Part shown: piece after piece, positions 35,765 through 43,137 of the stretch | How the letters are laid out: every line of letters begins with the position of its first letter | Numbering within the stretch: the first letter of the stretch is position 1 | DNA from: Yoonia maricola | GTDB lineage: Bacteria; Pseudomonadota; Alphaproteobacteria; Rhodobacterales; Rhodobacteraceae | Direction: 5' to 3' | Assembly (NCBI RefSeq): GCF_002797915.1 | Contig: NZ_PGTY01000003.1 | Location: forward strand, 372,001 to 436,000 | Length of the DNA stretch: 64,000 bases | Translations under genes and position numbers: made by a program | Notes under the pieces: model-generated | Databases searched by the model: none | The model's input: only the letters and a program-made list of their open reading frames with translations | What the model was told of the DNA's origin: nothing

Positions 35765-35798
35765 GTCCAATGCTTTCGCACCCATAAGTCCACGTTGC

Positions 35799-35826
35799 GG
35801 AAATGCTGCGTTCGCAGCATATTTCC
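35799..35826 (+). terminator. Hairpin after the nucleoside operon
   Basis: Stem GGAAATGCTGCG pairs with CGCAGCAT-AT-TTCC (a two-base bulge), tip TT, 35 nt after the phosphorylase stop. Only C and few T residues follow, so it may act as a weak terminator or 3' stabiliser of the transporter transcript. Confidence 0.45.
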
Positions 35827-35900
35827 CCTCACATCATTTGACATAAACGCCTTATAGGTTTTTGGTGCACGCCAGAGGCACAAGCGCCCGGATTTAGTTC

Positions 35901-36821
35901 ATGCAGATTTACCTCCCCATCGCCGAAATCTCGGTGAATATTTTCCTTTTGTTGGGGTTGGGCGGAATCGTGGGCATATTGTCGGGCATGTTCGGGGTCG
36001 GTGGTGGCTTTTTGATGACACCGCTTTTGTTCTTCATTGGCATTCCACCAGCGGTCGCTGTTGCGACCGAAGCGAACCAGATTGTAGCCTCGTCCTTTTC
36101 CGGTGTGCTGGCCCATTTGAAGCGCAAGACGGTTGATCTCAGGATGGGAACCGTCCTGTTGATAGGTGGTCTGATCGGTTCTGGCCTTGGTATTATCCTC
36201 TTCAACTACCTCAAATCGCTGGGGCAGGTCGAACTGCTGGTACAGCTTTGCTATGTCGTGTTCTTGGGCATGATCGGCTCTTTGATGTTCATCGAAAGCC
36301 TCAAGGCGATCCGCAACGCCTCTAAACCCGGTGGTTCCGTCCCAAAGCGCCGCAAGCACAACTGGGTACACAACCTGCCCTTCAAGATGAAGTTTCGGGT
36401 GTCGGGTCTTTATATATCGGTTATTCCGCCACTTATGGTTGGTGTCCTTGTCGGTGTTCTGGCGGCGATCATGGGTGTTGGCGGTGGCTTTATCATGGTG
36501 CCTGCAATGATTTACCTGCTGGGCATGCCAACAAAAGTGGTTGTCGGTACATCGCTGTTTCAGATCATCTTCGTGACCGCCTTCACCACAATGCTGCACG
36601 CGACCACCAACTTCACAGTTGATGTAGTACTTGCTGTTCTTTTGCTGGTGGGTGGCGTCATCGGCGCACAGATCGGCACACGCATTGGCGTCAAAATGAA
36701 GGCCGAACAACTGCGCATCTGGCTTGCGATTATGGTTCTCGCGGTTTGCGGCAAACTCGCCTTTGACTTGCTGGTCATGCCATCCGAGCTCTATTCGCTG
36801 GGCACAGGAGGCCACTCATGA
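35901..36821 (+). CDS. TauE/SafE family sulfite/sulfonate exporter
   Basis: A 306-residue polytopic membrane protein of the TauE/SafE (DUF81) family with about eight helices and the two family repeats, each opening with a glycine-rich helix: GGIVGILSGMFGVGGGFLMTPLLFF and LAAIMGVGGGFIMVPAMIYLLG. Family members export sulfite, sulfoacetate or related anions. The next gene overlaps by 4 nt and encodes a TIGR02186 protein, a recurrent partner of this exporter subgroup in alphaproteobacteria (from memory of that family's neighbourhoods). Confidence 0.88.
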   Translation: MQIYLPIAEISVNIFLLLGLGGIVGILSGMFGVGGGFLMTPLLFFIGIPPAVAVATEANQIVASSFSGVLAHLKRKTVDLRMGTVLLIGGLIGSGLGIILFNYLKSLGQVELLVQLCYVVFLGMIGSLMFIESLKAIRNASKPGGSVPKRRKHNWVHNLPFKMKFRVSGLYISVIPPLMVGVLVGVLAAIMGVGGGFIMVPAMIYLLGMPTKVVVGTSLFQIIFVTAFTTMLHATTNFTVDVVLAVLLLVGGVIGAQIGTRIGVKMKAEQLRIWLAIMVLAVCGKLAFDLLVMPSELYSLGTGGHS

Positions 36822-37567
36822 TCCGCCTCATCGCCCTGTTCGTGATGCTTGCCCTGCCCGCCAGCGCCGAAGAGATCGTGCTGGGCCTCAGCCGGGATCA
36901 GGTTTCGATCACCGCGACCTTTGAGGGCTCTGAAATCCTGATCTTTGGTGCGATCAAACGTGACGGACCGGTTCAGGCAGAGGGGGATCTTGGCGTCATT
37001 GTCACCGTGGCCGGCCCCGATGAACCAGTGACCGTGCGCAAAAAAGACCGGCGTTTCGGCATCTGGGTGAATAGCGCATCCGTCGACGTTGATGTGGCCC
37101 CCACCTTCTATGCTGTCGCCACGAACCGACCATTGTCGGAAATCCTAACCTTCACCGAAGACCTGAACACCCGGATCAGTACCGCACGCGCGATCCGGTC
37201 CGTGGGTGCGACCGTAGATAGCGCGCAAAACTTTACCGAGGCCCTTATTCGCATTCGCGAACAACAGGGGCTCTATCAGACCCTACCGACAGGCGTATCA
37301 GTTGTGGAAGACACCTTGTTTCGCACGCTGATCCCACTGCCCGCGAACCTGACTGAGGGCGACTACAAGGCCGAAATTTACCTGACACGGGGGCGCGAGA
37401 TCGTCGATTTCTATGTGACCGATATCCCCGTTCAAAAGGTAGGATTGGAACGCTGGCTCTATAACCTCGCCCATGACAACCCGTTTCTTTACGGTCTGAT
37501 GTCACTGTCGATCGCGATTGCAGCAGGTTGGGGTGCTTCTGCCGCGTTTAGTGTGTTCCGCCGTTAA
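36818..37567 (+). CDS. TIGR02186-type exported membrane-anchored protein
   Basis: A 249-residue protein: signal peptide (IRLIALFVMLALPASAEE, cleavage about residue 18), a beta-rich periplasmic domain (EIVLGLSRDQVSITATFEGSEILIFGAIK; VTVRKKDRRFGIWVNSASVDVDVAPTFY) and one C-terminal membrane helix (LYGLMSLSIAIAAGWGASAAFSVF). This matches the uncharacterised TIGR02186 family of alphaproteobacteria. Overlap with the TauE-like gene suggests it is a periplasmic accessory of that exporter. Its stop overlaps the stop of the convergent SDR gene by 4 nt. Confidence 0.8.
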   Translation: MIRLIALFVMLALPASAEEIVLGLSRDQVSITATFEGSEILIFGAIKRDGPVQAEGDLGVIVTVAGPDEPVTVRKKDRRFGIWVNSASVDVDVAPTFYAVATNRPLSEILTFTEDLNTRISTARAIRSVGATVDSAQNFTEALIRIREQQGLYQTLPTGVSVVEDTLFRTLIPLPANLTEGDYKAEIYLTRGREIVDFYVTDIPVQKVGLERWLYNLAHDNPFLYGLMSLSIAIAAGWGASAAFSVFRR

Positions 37568-38274
37568 CCGCGCCCGATATGCGGCATCTTTGTCGCCATC
37601 ACCATCATGGATTGGACATTCGCCTCTGGTGGCAGCGTGGCCATGTGAAAGACAGATCGCGCCACATCTTCAACCGCCATGCTTGGTAGCGGATCAAGCC
37701 CTTGGGCCGCGCGGGTCTTTTCAAGGTTCAACACCAGATCGGTGCGTGCATTGCCAATATCAATCTGTCCGCAGGCGATATCAAAGGCGCGGCCATCCAG
37801 AGACAGCGTCTTGGTCAGCCCACTCACACCATGCTTTGTCGCCGTATAACAGACAGAGCCTTCACGTGGGGTAAACGCAGAAATCGAACCGTTGTTGATG
37901 ATCCGCCCACCCTGCGGGTTTTGCCTGCGCATCTGGCGAAAAGCGGCACGGGCGCAAAGGAACATACCGGTCAGGTTCACATCGACAACCTGCTTCCAAT
38001 CATCCAGCGCAACCTCATCAATTGTTGTCTGCGGACCGAACATGCCAGCATTGTTAAAGAGCACGTCCAAATGCTCAAAACCCGCAAAGGCCCTATCAAC
38101 TGCGTGCTCATCCGTCACATCGCAAGGCATCAAGACCGCATTCTCATGGGTGACCTCTGCCAAAGCATCTGCGCGCCGCGCGATGAGGCCAACACGCCAA
38201 CCTTGGGTCAAAAAATACTCCGCCGTGACGCGGCCAATGCCGCTGCTTGCACCGGTGACAATGATTGATTTCAT
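37564..38274 (-). CDS. Short-chain dehydrogenase/reductase
   Basis: A 236-residue classical SDR with the cofactor motif TGASSGIG at the N-terminus (residues 7-14), NNAG near residue 80, a Ser-Tyr-Lys catalytic set (NNGSIS and CYTATKHG, giving Y-x3-K) and the helix SGLTKTLSLDGRAFDIACGQI. The residues after the second strand (ARRADALAE) suggest NADP preference. The substrate cannot be read from sequence. It begins 4 nt inside the end of the helicase gene on the same strand. Confidence 0.88.
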   Translation of the reverse strand: MKSIIVTGASSGIGRVTAEYFLTQGWRVGLIARRADALAEVTHENAVLMPCDVTDEHAVDRAFAGFEHLDVLFNNAGMFGPQTTIDEVALDDWKQVVDVNLTGMFLCARAAFRQMRRQNPQGGRIINNGSISAFTPREGSVCYTATKHGVSGLTKTLSLDGRAFDIACGQIDIGNARTDLVLNLEKTRAAQGLDPLPSMAVEDVARSVFHMATLPPEANVQSMMVMATKMPHIGRG

Positions 38275-39797
38275 ATCTCTTCGCTCTTCAATTCTAACGG
38301 CGCTGCGGGCACTTCGAGATCATCCACACGCAACGCACCCTGCGGACGCGCAAGGCGGTTTCGGACAACCCAACGCAGCTGCGTTTCCGCCCGCGTGATC
38401 GCGACATAAGCCAATCGCTTCCAGAGCGGTTGCCCGGCCTCTACCCGACCCATACGCGACGCTGCATAGATATCCGGGGCAAAGACCTGCACAGTGTCCC
38501 ACTGCGATCCCTGTGCTTTATGAATGGTCACCGCCGCTCCATGCAGAAAGGTAGCACCCATCCTTGCCGCGAAAGGGATAAAGGGTTCTTCATCGCCCTC
38601 CTGTTCAATCTTCACAATGCTTGCCGCACTTACTTGCGGGTCTTCGGCACCCATCACATGCAGCCGCGAAAACCCCGGCTTACGCCCCGGCCCAAGATAG
38701 ATCACCTGCGCGCCTTTGATCAGTCCGCGCGCTTCAAGATCAAGCCGCTTTTTGCGGTGCTTGAGCGGCAGCTCAATGCCGTCACAAATCAGCGGCTCAC
38801 CTGTCAGCAACTCATCCCCCGGCGCGTCAAATGCAGCACGAAAGGCATGGATTAATCTGATCCGGGTGGCATTGCGCCAGACCAGACAAGGGGAACGCGC
38901 CATCAAATCTGCCTCAACCCGCTGGGCCATGACGACCCGTTCGTCGGCTTTCGATGCATCTTCTACCATTCGCTCAAAGGCATAAAAATCCAGCTGCGGA
39001 TCGGCCAGCGCATGGGCAAGATCAAGGATCGGGTTGCCTGCATCCTGCCGGTGAATGCGGTTGAGTGTCAGGACCCGTGGTGCAGGCAGTGTTTCAAACA
39101 CCATGCCGCCTGATGATTGGACGGGGGGCAATTGTGCCGGATCACCAAACAACAAAAGCGTGGGAAAAATCTCTTTGAGATCCTCGAACTGTTTTTCATC
39201 CAGCATCGAGCTTTCATCGACAAAACCAATATCCAGCGGCTCTTCACGCCGTTTCCAGCCGGTGATGAAATCGCTCCCCCGCAGCCCTGCCGCAGCCAGA
39301 GCGGCAGGCACCGACTTATTGGCCTGATAGGATGCAAAAGCCCGGTCCAAGGCGATTTCAGTCAGCCCCTCAATTTCGGGCTTTTCGCCCTGCCCGGCCA
39401 ACCATTCAGCAACCTTTTCATATTCAGGATCATAGACCGGCGTATAAAGAATACGGTGGATCGTCGTCGCTGGCACACCATGGTTGCGCAATACGCTGGC
39501 CGCCTTATTGGTCGGTGCTAAAATCGCCAAGGTCCGCCGGTCCTTGCGTTTGCGCCCTTCCCAATCGCCAGAAATGACATCGACACCTGCCTGATCCAGC
39601 GCGTGATACAGCTTGGCCAGCAACATCGTCTTGCCGGAACCCGCCTTGCCGATGACCGCCATCACAGATGTCGTATCAGACTGCGGCGGTTGCAGCAGGC
39701 TATCATCAAGATCAATACCGGATTGGCGCAGGGCAATAGCAACAGTATCCCAGGCTTCGGCCTGATCTTCAGAAAATGTGATAGTGGGTGCATTCAT
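38271..39797 (-). CDS. RecD/Pif1-like superfamily 1 DNA helicase
   Basis: A 508-residue SF1B helicase-like ATPase. Motifs: Walker A GKAGSGKTML (residues about 49-58), motif Ia ILAPTNKAASVLRNHGVPATTIHRIL, Walker B IGFVDESSMLDEKQFEDL, motif III FGDPAQLPPVQ, and C-terminal motifs HGAAVTIHKAQGSQWDTVQVF and YVAITRAETQLRWVV. Single-protein, RecD2/Dda-like architecture without an obvious N-terminal extension or SH3 insertion in the region I can read. It should be a 5'-3' DNA helicase in repair or recombination. The ATG at 39797 was preferred to 39824 because conserved sequence starts just after it. Confidence 0.85.
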   Translation of the reverse strand: MNAPTITFSEDQAEAWDTVAIALRQSGIDLDDSLLQPPQSDTTSVMAVIGKAGSGKTMLLAKLYHALDQAGVDVISGDWEGRKRKDRRTLAILAPTNKAASVLRNHGVPATTIHRILYTPVYDPEYEKVAEWLAGQGEKPEIEGLTEIALDRAFASYQANKSVPAALAAAGLRGSDFITGWKRREEPLDIGFVDESSMLDEKQFEDLKEIFPTLLLFGDPAQLPPVQSSGGMVFETLPAPRVLTLNRIHRQDAGNPILDLAHALADPQLDFYAFERMVEDASKADERVVMAQRVEADLMARSPCLVWRNATRIRLIHAFRAAFDAPGDELLTGEPLICDGIELPLKHRKKRLDLEARGLIKGAQVIYLGPGRKPGFSRLHVMGAEDPQVSAASIVKIEQEGDEEPFIPFAARMGATFLHGAAVTIHKAQGSQWDTVQVFAPDIYAASRMGRVEAGQPLWKRLAYVAITRAETQLRWVVRNRLARPQGALRVDDLEVPAAPLELKSEEI

Positions 39798-39856
39798 GCT
39801 TGCGACTGTATCTATACGACACATGGGCCGCTAGCGCATTCGCAACAGGCGCGGTA

Positions 39857-40072
39857 TCAGGTGCGGCGGATCATGCCCAGTTTGGTCGGGATACCAAGAA
39901 CGCTATCCTGTTCACCACGCTTTTGCGAAACAGAAGCATCAGAATGCGAGGCAATCTCGACCTCTGCGACAAGCCCCGCTTCTTCCAATTGCGCAGAGAG
40001 GAGCGGCAAATCATTGTCACGCGCAAAACTGCGCAGATCGGCCAGCACATCGATGATCCAATCTCGTCCCAT
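39857..40072 (-). CDS. Small conserved protein of unknown function (71 aa)
   Basis: A 71-residue protein beginning MGRDWIIDVLADLRSFARDN, with an amphipathic helix pair (LADLRSFARDNDLPLLSAQLEEAGLVAEVEIA) and a polar tail. I recognise it only as a small protein of the type found in Rhodobacterales; no function is known. It precedes the helicase on the same strand with a 59-nt gap. No membrane segment or signal peptide. Confidence 0.55.
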   Translation of the reverse strand: MGRDWIIDVLADLRSFARDNDLPLLSAQLEEAGLVAEVEIASHSDASVSQKRGEQDSVLGIPTKLGMIRRT

Positions 40073-40148
40073 GCGCCACCGTCCCCATATTTCCTTAAAG
40101 AATGCTTAACAACCTATACGTGTGTAACGAAAATTCGTGTTTTTCGCA

Positions 40149-40181
40149 ATAAAAAAGGGCGCGGTTGTGCCCAACCGCGCC
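40149..40181 (-). terminator. Rho-independent terminator of ccr
   Basis: Read on the minus strand: 10-bp stem GGCGCGGTTG / CAACCGCGCC, 4-nt loop, followed by CTTTTTTAT. It lies 22 nt after the ccr stop, a textbook intrinsic terminator. Confidence 0.9.
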
Positions 40182-40202
40182 GTGCTTGGGGATTGCGGCG
40201 CT

Positions 40203-41483
40203 TTACCGGTCGCGTGATGCCTCCAGCGTATCTTCGAACGTGCGTAACCCTGTCTTTGGAGCTTGCACCAACACAGACATATTGCCGGGTTTATGTTCGT
40301 TCCGACGCATCTTGGTATGGGCCGCAGGGATAGCACCCCAATCAAAACACTCGGACATGCATGGATCTAGACGCTGCTCAAGCATCAACTTGTTGGCGGC
40401 ACTGGCCTGCGCAAGATGGGCAAAGTGGCTGCCTTGCAGGCGTTTCTGATGCATCCACATATAGCGAACATCAAATGTACAGTTGAACCCGGTGGTGCCT
40501 GCACAAATCACAACCATGCCGCCCTTTTTGCAGACCAGTGATGAAACTGGAAAGGTCGCCTCGCCGGGGTGTTCGAACACCATGTCAACGTTGACGCCTT
40601 TGCCGGTAATCTCCCAAATCGCCTTGCCGAACTTACGCGCCTCTTTCAGCCATGTGTTGTATTCAGGCGTGTTCACTGTAGGCAATTGGCCCCAGCAATC
40701 AAAATCGTTGCGGTTGATGACACCTTTAGCACCCAGCGACATGACAAACTCACGCTTGCTTTCGTCGCTGATTACACCAATCGCATTTGCGCCTGCCGTG
40801 TTGATCAATTGGATCGCGTAAGACCCCAGACCGCCAGATGCGCCCCAGACCAGAACGTTTTGACCGGGCTTCAGGTCATGTGGCTCATGCCCGAACAGCA
40901 TGCGATATGCAGTGGCAAGCGTCAGCGTATAACAAGCACTTTCTTCCCATGTCAGGTGCTGCGGACGGTGCATCAACTGCTGGGATTGCACGCAGGTAAA
41001 CTGCGCAAAGGATCCATCAGGTGTCTCGTACCCCCAAATCCGCTGACTTTCCGAATACATCGGATCGCCACCGTTACAGTGTTCATCGTCGCCATCATCC
41101 TGGTTGCAATGGATGACAACTTCATCGCCCACCTTCCAGCGTTTGACCTTGTCACCCACGGCCCAGACGATGCCGGCCGCGTCGGACCCCGCAATATGGA
41201 ACTCGGCTTTATGAACATCAAAGGGGCTGATCGGAACGCCCAGCCCGGCCCAAACACCGTTGTAATTCACGCCAGCGGCCATCACGAGGACCAGAACCTC
41301 ATTGCTGTCCGGCTTTGGTACATCAACAACCTCTAACTGAAACGCTTTGTCCGGCTCACCATGCCGCTCGCGGCGAATAGTCCAAGCGTGCATCTGCGCG
41401 GGTACGTGACCCATTGGTGGCATCTCTCCCACTTCATACAGGTCTTTTTCAGGTGCCGTGTAAGCCGTTTGGTCCAGGGCCAT
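40203..41483 (-). CDS. ccr: Crotonyl-CoA carboxylase/reductase
   Basis: Key enzyme of the ethylmalonyl-CoA pathway for acetyl-CoA assimilation: reductive carboxylation of crotonyl-CoA to ethylmalonyl-CoA with NADPH and CO2. 426 residues of the medium-chain dehydrogenase/reductase family: N-terminal catalytic domain with GVNYNGVWAGLGVPISPFD, VVIHCNQDDGDDEHCNGGDPM and SQRIWGYETPDGSFAQFT, then the nucleotide-binding domain with VLVWGASGGLGSYAIQL and the C-terminal IRYMWMHQKRLQGSHF-type sequence (seen as VRYMWMHQKRLQGSHFAHL). The ATG at 41483 has GGAG 7 nt upstream. A 13-bp palindrome shared with the ecm promoter lies 111 nt upstream, and a strong terminator follows. Confidence 0.96.
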   Translation of the reverse strand: MALDQTAYTAPEKDLYEVGEMPPMGHVPAQMHAWTIRRERHGEPDKAFQLEVVDVPKPDSNEVLVLVMAAGVNYNGVWAGLGVPISPFDVHKAEFHIAGSDAAGIVWAVGDKVKRWKVGDEVVIHCNQDDGDDEHCNGGDPMYSESQRIWGYETPDGSFAQFTCVQSQQLMHRPQHLTWEESACYTLTLATAYRMLFGHEPHDLKPGQNVLVWGASGGLGSYAIQLINTAGANAIGVISDESKREFVMSLGAKGVINRNDFDCWGQLPTVNTPEYNTWLKEARKFGKAIWEITGKGVNVDMVFEHPGEATFPVSSLVCKKGGMVVICAGTTGFNCTFDVRYMWMHQKRLQGSHFAHLAQASAANKLMLEQRLDPCMSECFDWGAIPAAHTKMRRNEHKPGNMSVLVQAPKTGLRTFEDTLEASRDR

Positions 41484-41593
41484 CTCAGTCTCCATCACTC
41501 AGGTTCCAGTGTTGCCGCACCGCAGAATCGGTCGGGTCGGAGATTGAATACGCCACATGAAAGTAACTTTGCAACCTTAATAAGTCATATTTT

Positions 41594-41606
41594 GTAATTT
41601 AATTAC
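41594..41606. promoter_or_regulatory. Palindrome shared by ccr and ecm upstream regions (ccr copy)
   Basis: GTAATTAAATTAC (read toward ccr), a dyad with a single central A/T base, overlapping the stop codon of the acyltransferase gene. In this orientation it is preceded by TTGCAGA and followed by AAAATATGA. The same 13 bases in the same orientation lie just upstream of ecm. Probable binding site for a regulator of the ethylmalonyl-CoA pathway. Confidence 0.6.
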
Positions 41607-43000
41607 TCTGCAACTGCAGAAAAATCGCTCTCTGTTGCTGCAACTGCATCGAAATGATGCGCAATGGAGTTCGCATAGAAGGTCAGGATATTCTGTCCCA
41701 GTGCGGTGACCGCAATATTTTCGTCGGATGCTGTCACCAAGTTGCGCGCCCGCAACCGGCTCAACGCATCATGAACAACATCGTGCGCGTCCCGCTTTGG
41801 TGAAGGAAGCCCGCGATCTTTCAGCAACGCGATTGAACGACCAACCGATGCCTCCAACGCCTGCAAGCTAACCGGGGCCGTTTGCAAAATGTGCCGCGCG
41901 ACCAATGGCACGCCAACAACGGGCGTAACATCCGCAATCCGTTTCATCAGCTCATTGGCGATCTGCTCGGTCAGGTCTTCGCTACCATCGGCATGGAATT
42001 TGGATAGCTCAAGCGGTTCACCGAAACTAACGGAGGCCACACCAAAGCCACGAAAGCGGCCTGTCAGCCGCAGACCCACATGGCGGGCAACCCGTAGGAG
42101 CACACCTAACAGCGGCGGCTTAAACTTGCGCGTCCCCGATTTGTCGGCGGCGATTAGGATCGTGTCTTCCAAAACGCGATCATAATTGACCGCGACCGGA
42201 ACAAAGATCACCTCGCGTGCCTCAGGATCGAAATCGTCAACGATGTAATTGAGCAATCCCATCCGCGGCGGGGCCAACAACCCATTCAGACTTAACCCGC
42301 CTTCAGGAAACACCGCTTGGCTGACACCACCGCGCGTCGCCATTTGCACATAACGCGCCAAAACCTTACGATAAAGCGCACCCCGCGACCTGCGACGGAT
42401 AAAATAGGCCCCCATTGCGCGAATGATTGCAGACAAGGGCCAAACCCGTGCCCATTCACCTACAGCATAAGACAGCGCACCTGCATTGGCGGCCAGATAA
42501 GTGACCAGCACATAGTCCATGTTGCTGCGGTGATTGATCACAAAAACCACGGCCGCATCAGGATCAATCTCTTCAAGACGCTTACGGTCGAACGTGCCTA
42601 GCTTGATCCGGTAAAGTGACTTCGACAGCCAACGCGCCAAGCGGATACCAATGCTAAAATAAGCAGTCGCAGAAAACCCCGGTACAATCTCTCTCGCGTA
42701 ACGACGCGCTTGTTCAAAGGCTACATTCTCTGGGATCTTTTCCTTGTGCGCATGCTCAACAATCGCCTGCGTCACCTCCGGGTCGTAGATCAGCCGTTGG
42801 ATCATGTCATAGCGGCGGGCGAGCTTGAATGGCTCGATTGGACGCTGCAACCGTTCATTGACCCGCGCGATCACACGTTCAGCGCGCTTACGGAAAAACC
42901 AGCGTACGGATGGAAACAGAAAATGCGATGCAAAGGTCACTGCGGCGAACAGGACCATAAGGACGAACACCCAGATCGGCATTGAAATCGTTTGCGTCAT
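41603..43000 (-). CDS. PlsB-like 1-acyl/glycerol-3-phosphate acyltransferase
   Basis: A 465-residue membrane-associated acyltransferase. N-terminal hydrophobic anchor (PIWVFVLMVLFAAVTFASHFLF), then the glycerolipid acyltransferase core: HX4D motif in FVINHRSNMDYVLV (residues about 154-167), the substrate motif FPEGGLSLNG and the VFVPVAVNYDRVLED strand. The C-terminal third is helical with a winged-helix flavour (DVVHDALSRLRARNLV). It should acylate glycerol-3-phosphate or lyso-phosphatidate in phospholipid synthesis. It sits between ccr and ecm on the ccr strand; why a lipid gene lies in this pathway cluster is not clear. Confidence 0.85.
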   Translation of the reverse strand: MTQTISMPIWVFVLMVLFAAVTFASHFLFPSVRWFFRKRAERVIARVNERLQRPIEPFKLARRYDMIQRLIYDPEVTQAIVEHAHKEKIPENVAFEQARRYAREIVPGFSATAYFSIGIRLARWLSKSLYRIKLGTFDRKRLEEIDPDAAVVFVINHRSNMDYVLVTYLAANAGALSYAVGEWARVWPLSAIIRAMGAYFIRRRSRGALYRKVLARYVQMATRGGVSQAVFPEGGLSLNGLLAPPRMGLLNYIVDDFDPEAREVIFVPVAVNYDRVLEDTILIAADKSGTRKFKPPLLGVLLRVARHVGLRLTGRFRGFGVASVSFGEPLELSKFHADGSEDLTEQIANELMKRIADVTPVVGVPLVARHILQTAPVSLQALEASVGRSIALLKDRGLPSPKRDAHDVVHDALSRLRARNLVTASDENIAVTALGQNILTFYANSIAHHFDAVAATESDFSAVAE

Positions 43001-43099
43001 GGCCAGAGCGTGACAGGGAAAAGATCTCGCGTAAATCCCGTCATGCCGCGACGCAGCGAATTGACAGCGCCATAAAATGTCATATAGACATCCATTCGT

Positions 43100-43112
43100 G
43101 TAATTAAATTAC
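43100..43112. promoter_or_regulatory. Palindrome shared by ccr and ecm upstream regions (ecm copy)
   Basis: GTAATTAAATTAC, followed by GCAAAGTGA, 26 nt before the ecm ATG and 100 nt before the divergent acyltransferase start. Identical to the ccr copy over 13 bases and similar 3' of it. Its position, overlapping the expected core promoter or initial transcribed region, fits a repressor site or a promoter-proximal activator. Confidence 0.6.
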
Positions 43113-43137
43113 GCAAAGTGATTCAGGAGATCCGCCC

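Noticed and set aside
35829-36815. Long open frame (328 codons) antisense to the TauE/SafE gene
   Set aside because: The product is full of His/Gln/Asp runs typical of reverse-complemented membrane-protein codons, matches no family and has no ribosome binding site; the plus-strand gene has clear family motifs.
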